Positions 1-5,750 of a stretch of 14,058 nt of DNA are shown here, piece by piece. Made by a program: the position numbers and the translations under genes. Under the pieces are notes generated by a model. That model made no database searches and was not told where the DNA came from. It worked only from the letters and a program-made list of their open reading frames with translations. The stretch's first letter is position 1. Every line of letters starts with the position of its first letter. Source of the DNA: an uncultured Bacilli bacterium (GTDB taxonomy: Bacteria; Bacillota_I; Bacilli_A; RF39; UBA660); contig CANRAX010000025.1 in NCBI GenBank assembly GCA_947628635.1, positions 1-14,058 of the forward strand, given 5' to 3'.

Positions 1-23
1 TCAGTGCGTTCACATTTTTTCAC
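1..23 (-). CDS. Possible 5' end of a gene leaving the window (GTG start)
   Basis: Only the first seven codons are inside the window (Met-Lys-Lys-Cys-Glu-Arg-Thr, reading GTG as Met). An AAAGGAA ribosome binding site at 33-39 lies 9 nt before the GTG. The upstream ATG at 23-25 overlaps it and is followed at once by TGA, so it cannot be the start. The reading direction matches the other genes of this block. Too little is visible to name a product, and the call rests only on the ribosome binding site and spacing. Confidence 0.25.
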
Positions 24-79
24 ATCTATTTATTCCTTTATTTTATAAGCTTTTAATTAACAAAGGAATTTATTCTAAC

Positions 80-100
80 AAAAAAAGAGACCTCATCTCT
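80..100 (-). terminator. Intrinsic terminator of the 53-residue peptide gene
   Basis: On the minus strand AGAGA, loop TGAGG, and TCTCT form a 5-bp stem followed by a run of T. The hairpin begins right at the stop codon of the small gene (100-102). The stem is short, but the T tract and position are typical. Confidence 0.55.
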
Positions 101-261
101 TATTTATCTATATCATATATAATATTTACTTTTAAGTTGCTAATATTATTATTACTTATGTCAATATAGGAAATAAGTTGAAAAGTAATAATGCAACCAA
201 CTATTAAAACAGCAATAGCTATAACAATAAAATTTTTTGTTTCTTTATAAAGATTAATCAT
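100..261 (-). CDS. 53-residue membrane or lipoprotein-like peptide
   Basis: This gene of 53 codons plus TAA starts at ATG 259-261. It has a GAGG ribosome binding site about 8 nt upstream and a strong promoter of its own at 322-350. The product has a short N-terminal segment with Lys6 and Lys9, then a hydrophobic stretch at about residues 11-31, then a polar Asn/Ile-rich tail. Ile20-Val21-Gly22-Cys23 fits a lipobox, so it may be a lipoprotein with a 31-residue mature part. The hydrophobic stretch continues past the Cys, so a simple single-pass membrane peptide is equally possible. Promoter, ribosome binding site and terminator around so short a frame suggest it is real. I do not recognise the family. 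Confidence 0.6.
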   Translation of the reverse strand: MINLYKETKNFIVIAIAVLIVGCIITFQLISYIDISNNNISNLKVNIIYDIDK

Positions 262-321
262 ACTTATACTCCTCATTTTAAGACTACCATTTAATAACTT
301 GTAATTTCTTATTCTCTTTTG

Positions 322-350
322 ATTATATCAATAGCTTTTTACTTTGTCTA
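322..350 (-). promoter_or_regulatory. SigA-type promoter of the 53-residue peptide gene
   Basis: The -35 is TAGACA (345-350), the spacer 17 bp, and the -10 TATAAT (322-327) preceded by TGA, giving an extended -10. Predicted start is near 315, with a leader of about 54 nt. It is one of the best promoter matches in the window. Confidence 0.75.
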
Positions 351-352
351 TA

Positions 353-961
353 CTACTTTCTTAATTGAAAAGAAATTTTTCCATAATAATTATAGTCTTT
401 ATAAATATCTGAGTAGTTATCATTTATCCTTATATATAATTTAAAGCCATTTTTATACCTAATATCTTTATAATTATCCATATTATAATAAATTTTATCA
501 TCATAAGAAAAATCTAAAATATTTAAGTAAAAATAATCATAAGCCTTTTTAATATTTTCCTGTAACTCTTCTTTTTCTTTTAAATTTTCTTTCCAAGGAA
601 TAAATATTTTATTAATCTTTCTTCCATCAAAACCCTCTATACCTAAAAATTCATAATTTTCTTTATCAGTTTCAAAACTATCCGTTTCAATATTAAAGCT
701 ATCTTTAACATAATAATACTTTTTTTTACCCTTAATATTTACATTTATTATTGTTTTATCATTTTTCTTAATTTTCTTATATTCCCTTAAAGCTCCAAAA
801 ATATCAAGATTTATGTCTCTTACATATTCATTTACAAAAAGGTTATAATCAATTCTATAAACTTCACCTTTCTCATTATAATATGGGATAGCATTTTCTA
901 TTATATTACTTCTATCATTAAATTTTAATAGCATAATAAGAAAACAAATAAAAACATTCAT
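353..961 (-). CDS. Unknown 202-residue protein with hydrophobic N-terminus
   Basis: The start chosen is ATG 959-961, 7 nt after a GAGGTG ribosome binding site; an in-frame TTG at 974-976 overlaps that site and is unlikely. The product opens with a short hydrophobic stretch (residues 2-12, Val-Phe-Ile-Cys-Phe-Leu-Ile-Met-Leu-Leu), which could be a signal or membrane anchor. The rest is a polar domain rich in Tyr, Asp, Asn and Lys. A Lys/Glu-rich, probably helical segment follows the Pro-Trp-Lys-Glu motif near residue 120. I see no motif of a known enzyme. Its ribosome binding site directly follows the T-run of the greA terminator hairpin, so it may depend on readthrough from greA. Real coding is likely from its length and ribosome binding site; function is unknown. 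Confidence 0.7.
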   Translation of the reverse strand: MNVFICFLIMLLKFNDRSNIIENAIPYYNEKGEVYRIDYNLFVNEYVRDINLDIFGALREYKKIKKNDKTIINVNIKGKKKYYYVKDSFNIETDSFETDKENYEFLGIEGFDGRKINKIFIPWKENLKEKEELQENIKKAYDYFYLNILDFSYDDKIYYNMDNYKDIRYKNGFKLYIRINDNYSDIYKDYNYYGKISFQLRK

Positions 962-974
962 AAAATTACACCTC

Positions 975-1010
975 AAAAAAAATAGCTACTTTCATAGTAG
1001 ACTATTTTTT
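975..1010 (-). terminator. Terminator hairpin after greA, abutting the next ribosome binding site
   Basis: On the minus strand AATAG and TACT pair with AGTA and CTATT around an ATGA-type loop, with small internal asymmetry, followed by eight T. The hairpin starts about 20 nt after the greA stop. The T-run runs straight into the GAGGTG site of the downstream gene. The A- and T-runs flank it symmetrically, so it could work on both strands. Confidence 0.7.
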
Positions 1011-1031
1011 ACACATTTTTTGTCGAAATTT

Positions 1032-1502
1032 TTATTTAATATCAATTATTTCTATTTCATAATTACCATTAGGACTTTCTACTGTCACAACATCGCCAAC
1101 TTTATGATCAAACAAAGCCTTAGCAATTGGACTTTCATTAGAAATTTTACTTTCAAAAGGATCAGCTTCTTGACTACCAACAATTTTATATTCATCCTCT
1201 TCATCATCATCAACATATTTAATAGAAACAGTATTACCAATACTAACTTTATCCTTTGAAACTTCTGTTATAATTGAAACATTTTCTAACATTTTTTCTA
1301 ATTGTTTTATTCTAGCTTCTATAACAGCTTGTTCGTTACGAGCAGCATCATATTCTGCATTTTCTGATAAATCACCCAATGCTCGAGCTTCTTTAATAGC
1401 TTGAATATTTTCTGGTCGTTTTACATTTATTAAATTATCTAACTCTTGTTTAAGTTCGTCTAAGCCCTCTTGTGTTAAATAAACTGTATTTTTATTTCCC
1501 AT
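1032..1502 (-). CDS. greA: Transcription elongation factor GreA
   Basis: GreA enters the secondary channel of backtracked RNA polymerase and stimulates cleavage of the 3' end of the nascent RNA. The 156-residue product has the usual family length. Residues 1-75 are the antiparallel coiled coil, with the hallmark tip LGDLSENAEY at about 42-51; Asp44 and Glu47 match the acidic residues that help chelate the catalytic Mg. The remainder is the FKBP-like C-terminal domain, with SPIAKAL and the VGDVVTV strand. ATG 1500-1502 is preferred because GAGGTG lies 6 nt upstream; a GTG three codons earlier is part of that ribosome binding site. It has its own promoter at 1552-1580 and lies 102 nt after the dGTPase-like gene. 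An acidic loop (DDDEEDE) near residue 100 is the only mild oddity. Confidence 0.97.
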   Translation of the reverse strand: MGNKNTVYLTQEGLDELKQELDNLINVKRPENIQAIKEARALGDLSENAEYDAARNEQAVIEARIKQLEKMLENVSIITEVSKDKVSIGNTVSIKYVDDDEEDEYKIVGSQEADPFESKISNESPIAKALFDHKVGDVVTVESPNGNYEIEIIDIK

Positions 1503-1524
1503 TTTTTTCACCTCTATATATAAT

Positions 1525-1545
1525 CGAGCGCCTATGCACTCAACT
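1525..1545 (-). promoter_or_regulatory. Hairpin at the 5' end of the greA leader
   Basis: The predicted greA transcript starts near 1545. Its leader holds GAGTGC, loop ATAG, GCGCTC (1526-1541; one G-T pair). An outer CGAG/CTCG pairing is also possible. It is GC-rich compared with its surroundings. It could protect the 5' end or tune translation, but no known regulator site was recognised. Confidence 0.4.
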
Positions 1546-1551
1546 CGCCTT

Positions 1552-1580
1552 AGTATAGCATATTTTTTTTAAATTTGCAA
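1552..1580 (-). promoter_or_regulatory. SigA-type promoter of greA
   Basis: The -35 is TTGCAA (1575-1580), the spacer 17 bp, and the -10 TATACT (1552-1557) with an upstream TGC that makes it an extended -10. Predicted start is near 1545, leaving a leader of about 43 nt before the greA ATG. Confidence 0.75.
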
Positions 1581-1604
1581 CATCAAATTAAGAAGAAAAT
1601 CTAT

Positions 1605-2747
1605 CTAATTTTCAATTTTCTTTTTTAAAATTCTTTGTACTTCACTTAAAAATAATTCATCAGTCATACCAGCAATAAAATCAATTACTTTTCTTTTATC
1701 ACAAGTATTATCTATATATCTATCTACTTGATTATCTAAAAATATTTTAAAAATAATACTATCTTCATTGTGCTTTGTAATATCATTTAAATATTCATAA
1801 AAAAGTTTATTCATTCCTTCTTTATAATATGCCTTTTTTTCACTAGTTAGACTATATTTATAAATATGTTCATAGTTAAATTTTTTTAAATTAAATAAAG
1901 CTTCATAAACTTTTTTACTCATCTTAATATATGGCTTATTAAAACTATTTTCTATAATATCATTAATTATATTATTAACAATATCCTTATTATTATCACC
2001 TAAAACTGCACTTATTTCCTTAGGTAAATCACTTCGCTTAATTTTCCCAATCATAATAGCATCTTCTATATCTCTACCAATATAACCTATTACATCACTA
2101 ATTCTTACAACACATCCTTCAATAGTCATAGGATGTTTACGACTAACTTTTTTTAAATCTTTATAAGCTAGCCTCAAATCTTCTTGAAATTCTTCTTTTG
2201 ATTTATGAATTGGCTTATAAACATTATTTAACATTTCACCATTATGACACATTATGCCATCAAGAACTTGAATTGTTAAATTGAGTCCTCTACCATTATT
2301 TTCAACTTCCATCAAATGCCTTACACTTTGAATATTATGGGCAAAATATTCATTTAATTCTCGTTTAGAAATTTCATTTAATAAAGCTTCTCCCTCATGA
2401 CCTAAAGGTGTATGCCCAATATCATGACCTAATGCAATTGCTTCAATTAAATCCTCGTTTAAATTAAGAGCTCTACCAATAGTCCTAGCTATTTTACTTA
2501 CTAATTGAACATGAGTAATTCTTTTACTAACATGGTCATTATTTGTTCTGGTAAAAACTTGCGTCTTATCTAAATATCTAGTATAAGAATAAGAATGTAT
2601 TATTCTATCTATATCATGAAAATAAGAAGGTCGATAATCTTCTTTTTCTTCAACAAGTCTTATTGCTGAAGAACTCTTAGTTGCATATTCTGCTAAATAC
2701 TTCTCCTTATTCAAAAAATTAGCTTTAACTTCTTCCATATATTTCAT
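1605..2747 (-). CDS. HD-domain dGTP triphosphohydrolase-like protein
   Basis: Members of this family hydrolyse dGTP or other dNTPs to the nucleoside and triphosphate and so affect the dNTP pool. The 380-residue product carries the expected order of motifs. These are the DIDRIIHS...YLDKTQVF segment (45-65), His79 in the RITHV motif, His108-Asp109 in ALGHDIGHTPLGHEGE (105-120), HNIQSVRHL (137-145), and Asp218 in VVRISDVIGYIGRDIED. Together these supply the H...HD...D metal site. The C-terminal 150 residues are helical and less conserved. ATG 2745-2747 follows AAGGAG with an 11-nt spacing; a second ATG three codons in is less well placed. It lies between tRNA-His and greA, on the same strand. 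The exact substrate cannot be decided from sequence, and the product is in the Firmicute dgt-like group, not proven to be Dgt. Confidence 0.9.
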   Translation of the reverse strand: MKYMEEVKANFLNKEKYLAEYATKSSSAIRLVEEKEDYRPSYFHDIDRIIHSYSYTRYLDKTQVFTRTNNDHVSKRITHVQLVSKIARTIGRALNLNEDLIEAIALGHDIGHTPLGHEGEALLNEISKRELNEYFAHNIQSVRHLMEVENNGRGLNLTIQVLDGIMCHNGEMLNNVYKPIHKSKEEFQEDLRLAYKDLKKVSRKHPMTIEGCVVRISDVIGYIGRDIEDAIMIGKIKRSDLPKEISAVLGDNNKDIVNNIINDIIENSFNKPYIKMSKKVYEALFNLKKFNYEHIYKYSLTSEKKAYYKEGMNKLFYEYLNDITKHNEDSIIFKIFLDNQVDRYIDNTCDKRKVIDFIAGMTDELFLSEVQRILKKKIEN

Positions 2748-2769
2748 ATCGAATTCATCTCCTTTTTAT

Positions 2770-2778
2770 ATTTTATCA
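2770..2778 (-). promoter_or_regulatory. Weak candidate extended -10 before the dGTPase-like gene
   Basis: TGA-TAAAAT fits an extended -10, but the -35 region (ATATAA) is poor. The implied start near 2763 touches the ribosome binding site at 2759-2764. The gene may instead be reached by readthrough from the tRNA unit. Confidence 0.25.
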
Positions 2779-2811
2779 CAAAATACTAATCTTTATATTG
2801 CCAACTTTTAC

Positions 2812-2849
2812 AAAAGAAAAAGTCCACAGCAATAAAAACTATGAACTTT
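2812..2849 (-). terminator. Intrinsic terminator downstream of tRNA-His
   Basis: On the minus strand AAAGTTCATAG and CTGTGGACTTT form an 11-bp stem with two G-T pairs and a 9-nt loop, followed by a T-rich tail (TTTTTCTTTTG counting the stem end). It lies about 40 nt beyond the encoded CCA of the tRNA. Confidence 0.65.
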
Positions 2850-2886
2850 ATCATATATCACACAACTATGTGTGGAAAAATCAATC

Positions 2887-2963
2887 TGGGGCGTCATAAG
2901 AGGATCGAACTCTTGCATACTGGTGCCACAAACCAGCGTGTTAACCACTTCACCAATGGCGCC
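2887..2963 (-). tRNA. tRNA-His (anticodon GTG), CCA encoded
   Basis: The minus strand folds into a full cloverleaf: a D arm with GTG/CAC stem and AGTGGTTAA loop, an anticodon stem CTGGT/ACCAG around loop TTGTGGC (anticodon GTG), a TATGC variable loop, a T arm AAGAG/CTCTT with TTCGATC, discriminator C73 and encoded CCA. The extra 5' G at 2963 matches the G-1 that marks tRNA-His. The acceptor stem GCGCCAT/ATGACGC has one C4-A69 mismatch. A promoter at 2982-3010 and terminator at 2812-2849 make it a single-gene unit. Confidence 0.95.
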
Positions 2964-2981
2964 ATCTCAACTGACTTCTTT

Positions 2982-3010
2982 ATTTTATTATAGAAATGGG
3001 AAAAATGCAA
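2982..3010 (-). promoter_or_regulatory. SigA-type promoter of tRNA-His
   Basis: The -35 is TTGCAT (3005-3010), the spacer 17 bp, and the -10 TAAAAT (2982-2987). Predicted start is near 2975, about 12 nt before the tRNA 5' end. TATAAT overlaps the spacer but has no matching -35. Confidence 0.65.
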
Positions 3011-3020
3011 GTATTTTTCT

Positions 3021-3050
3021 ATAATTGGGCAATTTTATTCAATAATTGGG
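3021..3050. repeat. Pair of direct repeats in the tRNA-His/cotJ divergent region
   Basis: The 9-bp sequence ATAATTGGG occurs at 3021-3029 and 3042-3050, exactly 21 bp apart (about two helical turns). It lies upstream of the tRNA promoter on one side and before the coat operon on the other. It may be a binding site on one face of the DNA, but no regulator is recognised, and AT-rich DNA makes chance repeats easier. Confidence 0.45.
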
Positions 3051-3070
3051 TATTTATCTATACATATTTA
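3042..3070 (+). promoter_or_regulatory. Tentative SigE-like promoter of the coat operon
   Basis: ATA at 3042-3044, 18 bp, then CATATTTA at 3063-3070 loosely resembles the sporulation SigE pattern (ATA, 16-18 bp, CATACAaT). No good SigA promoter is visible here. In Bacillus subtilis cotJ is SigE-dependent, which makes the reading sensible, but the match is partial. Confidence 0.25.
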
Positions 3071-3105
3071 CCTAGAAAGAATAATTTAAAATGAGAGGAG
3101 AAAAT

Positions 3106-3537
3106 ATGAATAGATATAATTATTTTAACAATAATTGGCTAAGAAATACGACAAATGATAAATTCTTAAATAATAATTCTTCTTTATTTACCCCCAAAGA
3201 AGGATTTGAAAAAGGTAATTTATTTGCCAATTTATATAGCCAATACAAAAATTACAAACCTGCTAAATTAAGAGCAGATAATGAAAGAGAAAGAATGTAT
3301 CTTGAACTTTCTGAAATAGCTTTTGCATCTCATGAATTAAATTTATACTTAGATGTTCATCCTAATGATACTAGTATGATTACTTTATTTAATGATTATC
3401 GTAAAAAAGAAATGGAATTAACTAAAGCATATGAGCAAAAATATGGTCCTCTAACTGTTAACAGTGAAAATTCTTCAGCAAATCATTTTTCATGGGTAGA
3501 TGGAAGCTGGCCTTGGGAGCGTGATAATAATGTTTAA
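3106..3537 (+). CDS. cotJB: Spore coat protein CotJB with CotJA-like N-terminal segment
   Basis: CotJB is part of the CotJ group of the spore coat. The 143-residue product has an Asn-rich start (1-27). Then comes a stretch at 30-47 with the pattern P-x-E-x-F-x-x-G-x-L-x-x-x-L-Y-x-x-Y, which resembles the conserved core of CotJA. The CotJB domain follows from about residue 62 to the end: SEIAFASHELNLYLDVHP, LFNDYRK, YGPLT and the closing SWVDGSWPWE. The usual CotJB is under 100 residues, so the N-terminus is extended. ATG 3106 is chosen because AGAGGAG lies 5 nt upstream; an ATG at 3091 is in frame but overlaps that site. The gene overlaps the CotJC gene by 8 nt. No separate cotJA is present upstream, so the segment may stand in for it; that is inference. 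Confidence 0.88.
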   Translation: MNRYNYFNNNWLRNTTNDKFLNNNSSLFTPKEGFEKGNLFANLYSQYKNYKPAKLRADNERERMYLELSEIAFASHELNLYLDVHPNDTSMITLFNDYRKKEMELTKAYEQKYGPLTVNSENSSANHFSWVDGSWPWERDNNV

Positions 3538-4231
3538 GTACTGTAAAAAATTACAATATCCTATCAATATAAAGAAAAAAGATTTAAGAATGGCTAAATA
3601 TTTAGTAACACAATATGGTGGTTCTAACGGAGAATTAGCTGCCGCTCTTCGTTACTTAAATCAAAGATTTACTATGCCTGATGATATTGGTAAAGCCCTT
3701 TTAACTGATATTGGTACAGAAGAACTTGCCCATGTTGAAATGATTTCTACTATGATTTATCAATTAATGAAAGATGCTACTTTAAATGAAATCGAAGAAG
3801 CTGGTCTTGACGCTCATTACGCTGAACATGCCAAAGCCCTTTATCCGACTGACGCTAATGGTGTTCCTTTTACGGTAACCTACTTTGCTACAACAGGAGA
3901 TCCTTTAGCTGATATTTCAGAAGATATGGCGGCTGAACAAAAAGCTCGTGCTGTTTATGAAAATTTAATCGATTTAACTGATGATCCTGAAGTTATTGGA
4001 CCATTATTATGGTTAAGACAAAGAGAAATCGTTCACTACACTCGTTTCAAGGAACTTTTTGAATATTATGAAAAGAAATTAAAAAATGGCGCTAACGAAT
4101 TTAAAGAAAGCCCAATACCAACTTATGATAACTATATGACAAATTTTTTAGATAACCCATTAAATAACTTTACAAATGATACTTTTTCTATGAATAAGAT
4201 GCATTTAGATAACAATGAATTTTTCATGTAA
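3530..4231 (+). CDS. cotJC: Spore coat protein CotJC, manganese-catalase-like
   Basis: CotJC is a coat-associated member of the manganese catalase family. The 233-residue product opens with MFKYCKKLQYP, as CotJC proteins do. The metal ligands are all visible at spacings matching Mn catalases: Glu35 (NGEL), Glu65 and His68 (TEELAHVE), Glu136 (AAEQKAR) and His169 (REIVHYTRF). Activity is therefore plausible but unproven. ATG 3530 is chosen because it matches the family N-terminus, with GGGAG 10 nt upstream; an ATG 10 codons earlier lacks this. The product is longer than the usual CotJC of roughly 190 residues because of an Asn-rich tail from about residue 188. It overlaps cotJB by 8 nt and is followed by a strong hairpin terminator. 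Confidence 0.94.
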   Translation: MFKYCKKLQYPINIKKKDLRMAKYLVTQYGGSNGELAAALRYLNQRFTMPDDIGKALLTDIGTEELAHVEMISTMIYQLMKDATLNEIEEAGLDAHYAEHAKALYPTDANGVPFTVTYFATTGDPLADISEDMAAEQKARAVYENLIDLTDDPEVIGPLLWLRQREIVHYTRFKELFEYYEKKLKNGANEFKESPIPTYDNYMTNFLDNPLNNFTNDTFSMNKMHLDNNEFFM

Positions 4232-4260
4232 AAAATAGTTATAATTTTAACTATTTTTTT
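4230..4260 (+). terminator. Intrinsic terminator after cotJC
   Basis: AAAAAATAGTTA, loop TAATTT, TAACTATTTTTT forms a perfect 12-bp stem ending in seven T. It starts at the cotJC stop codon. Symmetric A and T runs mean it could also act on minus-strand transcripts. The next ribosome binding site is only 12 nt past its end. Confidence 0.85.
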
Positions 4261-4284
4261 CATACTAAAAATGAGGTAATTAAT

Positions 4285-5661
4285 ATGATTGATTTGAAAA
4301 AATATAATGAGAAAAGAGATTTTACTAAAACAAAAGAACCTCTTGGTAAAAAAGAAACATCAAAAAAGAAACTTCGTTTTGCTATTCAACATCATTTAGC
4401 TTCTCATGATCATTATGATTTAAGATTAGAATGTGCCGGTGTTTTATTGAGCTGGGCTATTCCTAAAGGTCCATCTTTTAACCCTAAAGATAAACGTCTT
4501 GCGGTTAATGTCGAAAATCATCCTTTATCTTACCGTAATTTTGAAGGGACTATTCCTAAAGGAGCCTATGGTGCTGGAACTGTTATGCTTTGGGATGAAG
4601 GTTATTATGTACCAACTAAAAATATTAAAAAGGCTTTTGAAGAAGGTATTATAAAATTCACTTTAAATGGTAAACGTTTAAAGGGAGCTTGGAGTTTAGT
4701 TAAATTCAAAAATGATAATTGGCTTCTCATTAAAGAAAAAGATACTTATGCTAAAAAAACTATGGCCATTTCTCAATATACAAGAAGTATTAAAACAAAT
4801 CGTACTATGCAAGAAATTTCTACTAATAAAAAAGCAAAAACATCTAAGAAAGAAGCTATTGTTTGTGATATAAAAATAACTCATCCGAATAAAATAATTT
4901 TTAAAAATCCCAAGATAACTAAATTAGATATAGCTCTTTACTATCATAAGATAGCTCCTAAAATGCTCCCTATAATAAAAAATCGCCTTTTTAGTACCAT
5001 TCGTATGCCTAACGAAAATAAAGAAAAATTTTATATGAAACATTTTCCTACTAATCCTTACTTAGGTAAGAAAACAATTACTAATTCTAAAGGTCAAAAA
5101 GAAACATATTTCTACATAAAAGATGAAAAAGGCTTAATTTATGAAGTACAAAATAATAGTTATGAATTTCATATTTGGGGAAGTACAGTTAATAAAATTA
5201 ATTCACCAGATGTTATGGTTTTAGATCTTGATCCTGATAAAAACGTATCACTAAAAGAAATACGTCAAGCTGTTAAAGAAATTAGAAAAACTCTTATGGA
5301 ATTTTCATTAAAATCATCTCTTAAAACTAGTGGTGGCAAAGGATATCACATTATAGTACCAATCGATAAAAATATTTCTTGGCAAAAGCTAAGTACCATA
5401 TCTAAAAAAATAGCTGAATTAATGGAGTCTATTAATCCTAATTTATATACAAGTAACATTCGTATGGCTTCTCGTAAAAATAAAATCTTTATTGACTGGC
5501 AAAGAAATATTAAAGGTGCCACTTTTGTTGCACCCTATTCCCTTCGCTTAAAAGATAAACCAACTATTTCCATGCCCATATCATGGAAAAATCTTGATAC
5601 CATTTCACCTAATTCTGTAAATTTAACAAACATAAATAATATAAATATGGCAAATAACTAA
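4285..5661 (+). CDS. ligD: LigD-type 3'-phosphoesterase/polymerase (PE-POL), no ligase domain
   Basis: Such proteins process and fill DNA ends in bacterial non-homologous end joining. Residues 1-155 form the 3'-phosphoesterase domain, which trims 3' phosphates and ribonucleotides. QHHLASHDHYDLRLE supplies His37, His43, Asp45 and Arg47, ENHPLSY gives His79 and Tyr83, and IPKGAYGAGTV follows. A basic linker runs to about 195. Residues 195-445 are the archaeo-eukaryotic primase-like polymerase: catalytic Asp314 and Asp316 in VLDLDPD, SGGKGYH with Ser349 and His355, and Asp404 in IFIDWQRN. All catalytic positions are kept. The ATP-dependent ligase domain of LigD is absent, and neither Ku nor a ligase gene lies in the window. 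ATG 4285 follows GAGG by 8 nt. It sits 53 nt after cotJC. In Bacillus subtilis the LigD/Ku pair is made in the forespore, so a role in spore genome repair is a reasonable inference. Confidence 0.93.
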   Translation: MIDLKKYNEKRDFTKTKEPLGKKETSKKKLRFAIQHHLASHDHYDLRLECAGVLLSWAIPKGPSFNPKDKRLAVNVENHPLSYRNFEGTIPKGAYGAGTVMLWDEGYYVPTKNIKKAFEEGIIKFTLNGKRLKGAWSLVKFKNDNWLLIKEKDTYAKKTMAISQYTRSIKTNRTMQEISTNKKAKTSKKEAIVCDIKITHPNKIIFKNPKITKLDIALYYHKIAPKMLPIIKNRLFSTIRMPNENKEKFYMKHFPTNPYLGKKTITNSKGQKETYFYIKDEKGLIYEVQNNSYEFHIWGSTVNKINSPDVMVLDLDPDKNVSLKEIRQAVKEIRKTLMEFSLKSSLKTSGGKGYHIIVPIDKNISWQKLSTISKKIAELMESINPNLYTSNIRMASRKNKIFIDWQRNIKGATFVAPYSLRLKDKPTISMPISWKNLDTISPNSVNLTNINNINMANN

Positions 5662-5697
5662 TTTTTTCAAAAATAAATTGGTTAAAGTCATATTTTT

Positions 5698-5726
5698 TTG
5701 CTTTTTAATTAAAAAAAGTTTATAAT
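5698..5726 (+). promoter_or_regulatory. SigA-type promoter of the 453-residue kinase-like gene
   Basis: The -35 is TTGCTT (5698-5703), the spacer 17 bp, and the -10 a perfect TATAAT (5721-5726). Predicted start is near 5733. AAGGAG follows at 5738-5743, 7 nt before the ATG. Confidence 0.7.
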
Positions 5727-5750
5727 ACAAAGAAATTAAGGAGCTAGTTT

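Noticed and set aside
1020..1259. Plus-strand open frame of 79 codons opposite greA.
   Set aside because: It lies fully antisense to a certain greA gene, has no ribosome binding site, and its Phe/Ile/Asn-rich product is the expected mirror of AT-rich coding DNA. The same holds for the frames at 4696-4884, 7969-8163, 8859-9047, 11237-11575 and 12977-13201.
2859..2874. Perfect CACACA/TGTGTG hairpin with a 4-nt loop between tRNA-His and its terminator.
   Set aside because: No T-run follows on either strand, so it is not a second terminator; it may be a processing element, but nothing supports a specific role.
4261..4267. CATACTA resembles a forespore SigG -10 before the ligD-type gene, with TTATA 17 bp upstream.
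   Set aside because: The start would fall near 4274, inside the GAGG ribosome binding site, and the -35 lies within the cotJC terminator. Kept only as a curiosity.
4285..5661. Possibility of a full three-domain LigD broken by a frameshift.
   Set aside because: The polymerase domain ends normally before the stop, and the DNA after it is a promoter for the next gene with no trace of ligase motifs.
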